This document shows positions 6,290 through 9,638 of a DNA stretch of 9,638 nt, in pieces. Each line of letters opens with the position of its first letter. Positions within the stretch are counted from its first letter, which is position 1. The notes below the pieces were generated by a model. That model worked only from the letters and a program-made list of their open reading frames with translations, made no database searches and was not told the DNA's origin. Both the position numbers and the translations under genes were made by a program. The stretch comes from an uncultured Desulfovibrio sp. (GTDB lineage Bacteria; Desulfobacterota; Desulfovibrionia; Desulfovibrionales; Desulfovibrionaceae): the NCBI GenBank assembly GCA_947176055.1, contig CAMWPE010000086.1:1-9638 (forward strand), written 5' to 3'.

Positions 6290-7402
6290 TTATATTACCT
6301 CCAGATCGGCGTGCAACGAACCCGAGACCTGCAAACTGCGCAAGATCGAGATGAGGTCGCGCGGAGTCGCGCCAATGGCGTTCAGGCCATCGACAAGTTC
6401 CTGTAGGGTGGCGCCCTCCACAAGGTGCAGTCGCCTGTTTTCTTCCCTGACCGTGATATTGGTTTCCGGAGTGACTACCGTCTGGCCATTGGAGAAGGGA
6501 CCGGGCTGCGAAACCTGCTCGCTTTCCTGCACGGTAATCTGCAAATTACCATGCGCCACGGCCGCGCGGGTTATGCGCACGTCCTTGCCCAGGACGACCG
6601 TGCCGGTCTTTTCATCGACCACCACCTTCGCGGCGGTGTCCGGCGTCACTTCCAGATTTTCCACCGAGGCCATCAAGGGCACGAGATTATGACGGTATTG
6701 TTGCGGCACGTTCACATTGATGCTCATGGAGTCAACAGCGCGGGCGTATCCGCCGCCCAAGACGGAATTAAGTCTTTCTGCGACCTGCTGGGCCGTGGTA
6801 AAATCGCCCACGCGCAGGTTCAGGGTCAGGGAGTCCTGCTGATTGAACTGGAAGGGTATTTCCCGCTCAACAATGCCGCCGCCGGGAATGAGGCCGACGG
6901 TGCTGACGTTTTTGGATACAGCAGCCGCTTCGCCGTTTACGGAATAGCCGCCAACGGTAAGCGAACCCTGCGCCAGAACATAGGTGTTGCCGTCGACGCC
7001 TTTCAACGCCGTCTGCAAAAGCACGCCGCCCAGCAGGGAAGTGGCGTCGCCTACCGAAGACACTGTAACGTCAAGACGGGTGCCGGGCTTGGAGGAGACG
7101 GGCATTTTCGCCGTCACCATGACCGACGCCACGTTTTTGACTTTTAAAGCCGAGGAATTGAGACCGATGCCCATGCGATCCAGCATGTTTTTCATCGAGC
7201 TCATGGTAAAAGCCGAATCTTTCTTGTCGCCGGTGCCCGCGAGACCCACGACAAGACCGTAGCCGATCAGCTGGTTGTCGCGAACGCCGGAAAAAGTGGC
7301 TATATCCTTTATGCGCACCGCTTCCGAGGGAACGGCTACGCCGAGACACAGGACGGTCGCGGCGACGACCAGAAACAGGCGTTTGAGAACAGTCAAATTC
7401 AT
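6290..7402 (-). CDS. flgI: FlgI, flagellar P-ring protein
   Basis: At 370 residues it is of normal family length. A Sec signal peptide (residues 1-28: basic K7-R8, hydrophobic core, cleavage after S-E-A28) directs it to the periplasm. The mature start V-R-I-K-D-I-A, the following segment L-I-G-Y-G-L-V-V-G-L-A-G-T-G-D, and the C-terminus T-P-R-D-L-I-S-I-L with final H-A-D-L-E-V-I are diagnostic. FlgI forms the ring that anchors the rod in the peptidoglycan layer. AGGAG lies 8 bases before the ATG. It is the first gene of its unit: the gene upstream is on the other strand, and a sigma54-type promoter lies about 110 bases upstream. Its usual partners flgA and flgH are not next to it. The lone C19 is not in a lipobox. 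Confidence 0.98.
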   Translation of the reverse strand: MNLTVLKRLFLVVAATVLCLGVAVPSEAVRIKDIATFSGVRDNQLIGYGLVVGLAGTGDKKDSAFTMSSMKNMLDRMGIGLNSSALKVKNVASVMVTAKMPVSSKPGTRLDVTVSSVGDATSLLGGVLLQTALKGVDGNTYVLAQGSLTVGGYSVNGEAAAVSKNVSTVGLIPGGGIVEREIPFQFNQQDSLTLNLRVGDFTTAQQVAERLNSVLGGGYARAVDSMSINVNVPQQYRHNLVPLMASVENLEVTPDTAAKVVVDEKTGTVVLGKDVRITRAAVAHGNLQITVQESEQVSQPGPFSNGQTVVTPETNITVREENRRLHLVEGATLQELVDGLNAIGATPRDLISILRSLQVSGSLHADLEVI

Positions 7403-7510
7403 GGCGAATACTCCTTTGGCACTAGCTAACGTAAATATTGCGATTTCAATAGGTTATCAGAATAAAGCAATGTTCGCGCCTTTGTTGTCATAAAATTTTT
7501 TTACAGTAAT

Positions 7511-7526
7511 TGCATAAAGCGTGCCT
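7511..7526 (-). promoter_or_regulatory. Sigma54-type (-24/-12) promoter before flgI
   Basis: The minus strand reads AGGCACGCTTTATGCA (7526-7511). It matches TGGCACG-N4-TTGCW at 14 of 16 positions, counting the four unconstrained ones, and keeps GG-N10-GC. Transcription would start near 7500 and give a leader of about 98 bases before flgI. Directly upstream of the -24 box is a dyad, GTATG-N4-CATAC (7527-7540), that could be a regulator site. Sigma54 with an enhancer-binding protein controls middle flagellar genes in many proteobacteria, which fits the downstream genes. Confidence 0.7.
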
Positions 7527-7540
7527 GTATGTGAGCATAC
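7527..7540. promoter_or_regulatory. Dyad GTATG-N4-CATAC next to the flgI promoter
   Basis: A perfect 5+5 inverted repeat with a four-base spacer lies right against the upstream edge of the sigma54-type motif and within the 265-base divergent region. It could bind a dimeric regulator of flgI or of the methyltransferase gene. The position is suggestive, but a 10-base dyad can also arise by chance. Confidence 0.3.
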
Positions 7541-7667
7541 CGTTTTTGATTCGCGCGGCGCGCCTCGTGTTCATTCATTGACTGATCCGCCTCAAAGAGC
7601 GAGCATGAGGGGATAGGCGCGGAAGAAAAGTTTAGAGGAGTTTACCATATTCAAGGAAGGGGGAGGC

Positions 7668-8768
7668 ATGAGCGGTTATCAATCTTTTCCTGGCAGACCC
7701 GGATCCGCCGATTCGGCGGGGAAGCTGGCGAGTCTGTCATTGCCGTCATTAAACGGCAAGTCCTTTCTCGACGTAGGCTGCAACGAAGGTTTTTACTGCG
7801 GGTACGCGTCCTTCGACGCCGCGACCAAAATCGTGGGCATTGATAAGGATCCGGAGTGTATCGAACGGGCCCGCAAGCGCTTTCCAGGCGTCGATTTCCG
7901 GATCGGCGACTGGGAGGAGCTGGATTCGCTACTCGACCCCGAAGAAAAATTTGACGTAATCTTGATGGCGTCCGCGCTTCATTACTCCAGGGATCAACCG
8001 GATTTGGTGAAAAGACTTACGAAGCGCTTAACGCCAAAAGGAGTTTTGGTACTCGAAATCGGGATCGTGGAAAATCCGGCCATCCCGGAAGCCGCTCCCT
8101 CGTCCACAGGCTGGCGCGAAGTGAAACGATCCATTGACACCAGACTTTTTCCGGATTGGAGCGGAGTCGAGGCAATGCTCGCGCCGTACGCTTATAAACA
8201 CGCGGGCAAAAGCGTCCCGCAGGCAGGCGATCCCATCCCCCGGCATGTCTTTCACATCAGCCATCGCCGTCCATTCGCCTTGCTCATGACCGGAGCGCCC
8301 GCTTCCGGAAAATCGACGCTTTGCGGAGTCCTGGGCAAGACGCTCAAGATCGTCGGCGGCGACAGACTCCTTTGCCAGCTCGACGGCAAAAGCGACGCGA
8401 ACGAGGAATTGAAGCGGATCGTCGGCGAAATTAATCCCGCGCGCCTCGATATGGCCATCCGTAAAATATGCGAGAACGGCGCCATCGAAAAATACGCCGC
8501 GCTGGTCGCCCGCGCGGGAAGCGGAGAAGATTTCGTCTACGACGGTTATATCCCCGAAGGTTACGACGTCATATTCGCCGACGCCCTGGAGAATCTGGGT
8601 TATCGCGTCTGCGATATAGCGACGACCGCGCCCGCGATTTCGCAAAACGAGCTATCTAAAAGGGCGCGAGCGGAAGCCAGAAAATATCTGATGTTTTTAA
8701 GCTCGATGGAGCTTGCGGCGCGAACGCGCGATAAAATCGCCTCCGCCAGGCGCCGTGGCGACGGCTAA
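7668..8768 (+). CDS. SAM-dependent methyltransferase fused to a P-loop kinase-like domain, substrate unknown
   Basis: The 366-residue protein has two parts. Residues about 30-145 are a class I methyltransferase: motif I F-L-D-V-G-C-N-E-G-F-Y (33-43) binds SAM, D59 in V-G-I-D-K-D ends strand 2, and F-D-V-I-L-M-A-S-A-L-H-Y (95-106) is motif IV. Residues about 200-366 are a P-loop domain with Walker A G-A-P-A-S-G-K-S-T (209-217), then V-G-G-D-R-L-L (229-235), a position where small-molecule kinases often bind substrate, and a basic helix K-R-A-R-A-E-A-R-K (331-339) that could be a lid. No signal peptide or membrane segment is visible, so it is probably cytoplasmic. It is the only plus-strand gene here, divergent from flgI and convergent with flgM. 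Modification of flagellin or of a glycan precursor is a guess from context only. AAGGAAGG lies about 8-13 bases before the ATG; a second strong GAGGAG precedes an in-frame ATA at 7647. Confidence 0.85.
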   Translation: MSGYQSFPGRPGSADSAGKLASLSLPSLNGKSFLDVGCNEGFYCGYASFDAATKIVGIDKDPECIERARKRFPGVDFRIGDWEELDSLLDPEEKFDVILMASALHYSRDQPDLVKRLTKRLTPKGVLVLEIGIVENPAIPEAAPSSTGWREVKRSIDTRLFPDWSGVEAMLAPYAYKHAGKSVPQAGDPIPRHVFHISHRRPFALLMTGAPASGKSTLCGVLGKTLKIVGGDRLLCQLDGKSDANEELKRIVGEINPARLDMAIRKICENGAIEKYAALVARAGSGEDFVYDGYIPEGYDVIFADALENLGYRVCDIATTAPAISQNELSKRARAEARKYLMFLSSMELAARTRDKIASARRRGDG

Positions 8769-8770
8769 AA

Positions 8771-8794
8771 CAAAAAAACCGCCTCGCGGCGGTT
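8771..8794 (-). terminator. Intrinsic terminator of flgM, shared with the convergent gene
   Basis: A perfect 7-bp stem, AACCGCC (8777-8783) with GGCGGTT (8788-8794), carries a GCGA tetraloop when read on the minus strand. It is followed there by T-rich sequence (complement of 8771-8778). It ends flgM 25 bases after its stop codon. In the plus direction the tail after the stem (CTATTAATATAA) is only partly T-rich, so it may also end the methyltransferase gene, but less efficiently. Confidence 0.88.
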
Positions 8795-8819
8795 CTATTA
8801 ATATAATATAATTTTAAGT

Positions 8820-9098
8820 TCAGATTCTGAAAAGATCCGGATCCTCGCGAATGAGCGCGGCGGCTATTCGTTTGGCGTCGATGACATAGGAGCCGGCGGC
8901 CAGGGCCGCGCGAATGGACTCCACTTTAGCCGCCCGGACTTCGGGAGCGTTATGGGCGACCCGCAATGCGGTCGTATAAAGAATGCCGTCGCGCTCGGCG
9001 TCTTCCCCCGTAGGATCGGGTTCCTGGGCTTCGGGGATTTGGCCAAGATTGAAATCGCGCCGGAAAGATTTTTCAATTTGCGGGTTAGTGCGTTCCAT
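8820..9098 (-). CDS. flgM: FlgM, anti-sigma28 factor
   Basis: This is a 92-residue protein of normal FlgM length. The C-terminal sigma28-binding region is clear: V54-R-A-A-K-V-E-S-I-R-A-A-L-A-A-G-S-Y-V-I-D-A-K-R-I-A-A-A-L-I (to 83), with the family pattern V-x-x-I-x-x-x-I/L-x-x-G-x-Y-x-V/I-D. The N-terminal half is charged, lacks any hydrophobic core and is probably disordered, as needed for export. FlgM holds sigma28 inactive until the hook is complete and is then secreted, which releases late genes such as flagellin. GGGAG lies 6 bases before the ATG. The gene follows the 152-residue unknown protein by 77 bases and is probably cotranscribed with it. A strong terminator follows. I see no convincing promoter of its own. 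Confidence 0.95.
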   Translation of the reverse strand: MERTNPQIEKSFRRDFNLGQIPEAQEPDPTGEDAERDGILYTTALRVAHNAPEVRAAKVESIRAALAAGSYVIDAKRIAAALIREDPDLFRI

Positions 9099-9142
9099 TG
9101 CGGCTCCCGTAAGAAGTTTTAGCCTGGCAGGGTTTTGCGCGG

Positions 9143-9166
9143 TCGTCGCGAATGCTCGGGCGACGA
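9143..9166. repeat. Inverted repeat between the unknown gene and flgM
   Basis: TCGTCGC (9143-9149) is complementary to GCGACGA (9160-9166) across a ten-base loop, in the 77-base gap before flgM. No T run follows on either strand, so it is unlikely to terminate transcription. It may be an RNA processing or stability element, or a binding site. Confidence 0.45.
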
Positions 9167-9175
9167 TATGGTTTG

Positions 9176-9638
9176 TCAGGCCGATTTGTCTATTCGATCC
9201 GGATGATTCGCCATCTTTTCGTCCACCTTCTGGCGAGTTATCCTGATCAGCGCCTCGTCCATGAATTGCCGCTCTAGCGGCGTTAGCGGGCGCAAGCCTT
9301 TTTCTTCCCTGATATAAAATCTTAAAGGCTTGCCCGGCGGATAAACAAATTCAACTTCCTTGTCGAGCTGTCTGGAAAGTTCTTGCCGAATGTCTTCGAC
9401 CACCGGAAATTTCGCGCCGGTAAACATCAAAGTAAGCGATAATTCCTCGATTACTTGCGTAACCTTGGCCGCGCGATTCACACCGCGCTCCGGCTCGGCT
9501 ATGTCCAGACCGGCCGCGGAGCGGGTTTTCGCCCTGAACCTCGCCAGTTGCCGGGCTGTAAGCACCTGTTTTTCATAACCTTCCAGAATACGGTTTAATG
9601 GCCTGGTAACTTTTATGCAGGTTTCGCCTATCAAGGGG
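9176..9638 (-). CDS. Unknown protein upstream of flgM (start uncertain, possibly off the right edge)
   Basis: I do not recognise a named family. The frame is open to the window edge. The first possible start inside is a TTG at 9634-9632, giving 152 residues, but no ribosome binding site can be checked, so the true start may lie outside. The protein is charged, with no signal peptide or membrane helix, and is probably cytoplasmic. It appears helical at the ends: R-I-L-E-G-Y-E-K-Q-V-L-T-A-R-Q-L (15-30) and E-R-Q-F-M-D-E-A-L-I-R-I-T-R-Q-K (121-136). Between them is a central part with V-E-F-V-Y-P-P-G-K-P-L-R-F-Y-I (93-107) that could form strands. One Cys (C6) lies near the start. It precedes flgM by 77 bases on the same strand, so cotranscription and a link to flagellar regulation are plausible, but that is inference. 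Confidence 0.75.
   Translation of the reverse strand, partial: PLIGETCIKVTRPLNRILEGYEKQVLTARQLARFRAKTRSAAGLDIAEPERGVNRAAKVTQVIEELSLTLMFTGAKFPVVEDIRQELSRQLDKEVEFVYPPGKPLRFYIREEKGLRPLTPLERQFMDEALIRITRQKVDEKMANHPDRIDKSA

Noticed and set aside
5630..6406. Plus-strand open frame opposite the flgJ-like gene
   Set aside because: Arg-rich, low-complexity shadow of the Ala/Pro-rich coding strand; crosses the flgJ-flgI junction without sense.
7319..7402. Lipoprotein signal in FlgI at C19
   Set aside because: The residue before the Cys is Leu, not Gly, Ala or Ser; a normal signal peptidase I site (S-E-A) follows at residue 28.
7417..7431. Perfect TGGCAC (-24) element on the plus strand near the flgI start
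   Set aside because: The -12 GC is missing: ten bases after GG comes CG. It also points into the gap from within the flgI leader.
8028..8645. Minus-strand open frame inside the methyltransferase gene
   Set aside because: Antisense to a protein with clear SAM-binding and Walker A motifs; no recognisable domain of its own.
8798..8815. TATAAT-like boxes in the A/T-rich sequence after the terminator
   Set aside because: No -35 element at a suitable distance, and any transcript would only run antisense into flgM.
9096..9121. Sigma28-like TAAA and GCCG before flgM
   Set aside because: Spacing is 13 instead of 15 bases and the -10 part would overlap the flgM start codon.

Overview
The window is a flagellar gene block from what looks like a sulfate-reducing deltaproteobacterium of the Desulfovibrio type (Desulfovibrionales). 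I infer this from the run flgI, flgJ-like, flgN, flgK, flgL, csrA, fliW on one strand. Further support comes from the large FlgK and FlgL with extra central domains, a FlgJ without a hydrolase domain, and a CsrA with a C-terminal extension next to FliW. Base composition is moderately GC-rich. No species can be named from the sequence alone.

Layout from right to left, since almost all genes are on the minus strand. A 152-residue unknown protein (open at the right edge) is followed by flgM, the anti-sigma28 factor, which ends at a strong intrinsic terminator (8771-8794). A plus-strand gene (7668-8768) converges on that terminator and encodes a SAM-dependent methyltransferase fused to a P-loop kinase-like domain; it is the only gene here without an obvious flagellar role. 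Divergent from it, flgI (P-ring) starts a minus-strand unit: flgI, flgJ-like, flgN (chaperone), flgK and flgL (the two hook-filament junction proteins). This unit is closed by a strong terminator at 580-609. A 354-base gap without a recognised gene follows, then csrA, which overlaps the start of fliW at the left edge.

The products serve late flagellar assembly and its control. FlgI and the FlgJ-like protein finish the basal body. FlgN escorts FlgK and FlgL, which form the junction on which the filament is built. FlgM couples completion of the hook to sigma28 activity, and CsrA/FliW couples flagellin translation to flagellin export.

The main regulatory result is two well-placed sigma54-type promoters on the minus strand, one before flgI (7511-7526) and one before flgN (4943-4958). 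Each has the GG-N10-GC spacing and matches 14 of 16 motif positions. Other points of note are a possible attenuator or small-RNA segment before csrA, Asp-box-like modules in both FlgL and FlgK, a perfect hairpin between flgK and flgL, and the methyltransferase-kinase fusion. I see no CRISPR array, insertion sequence, phage gene, tRNA or rRNA.
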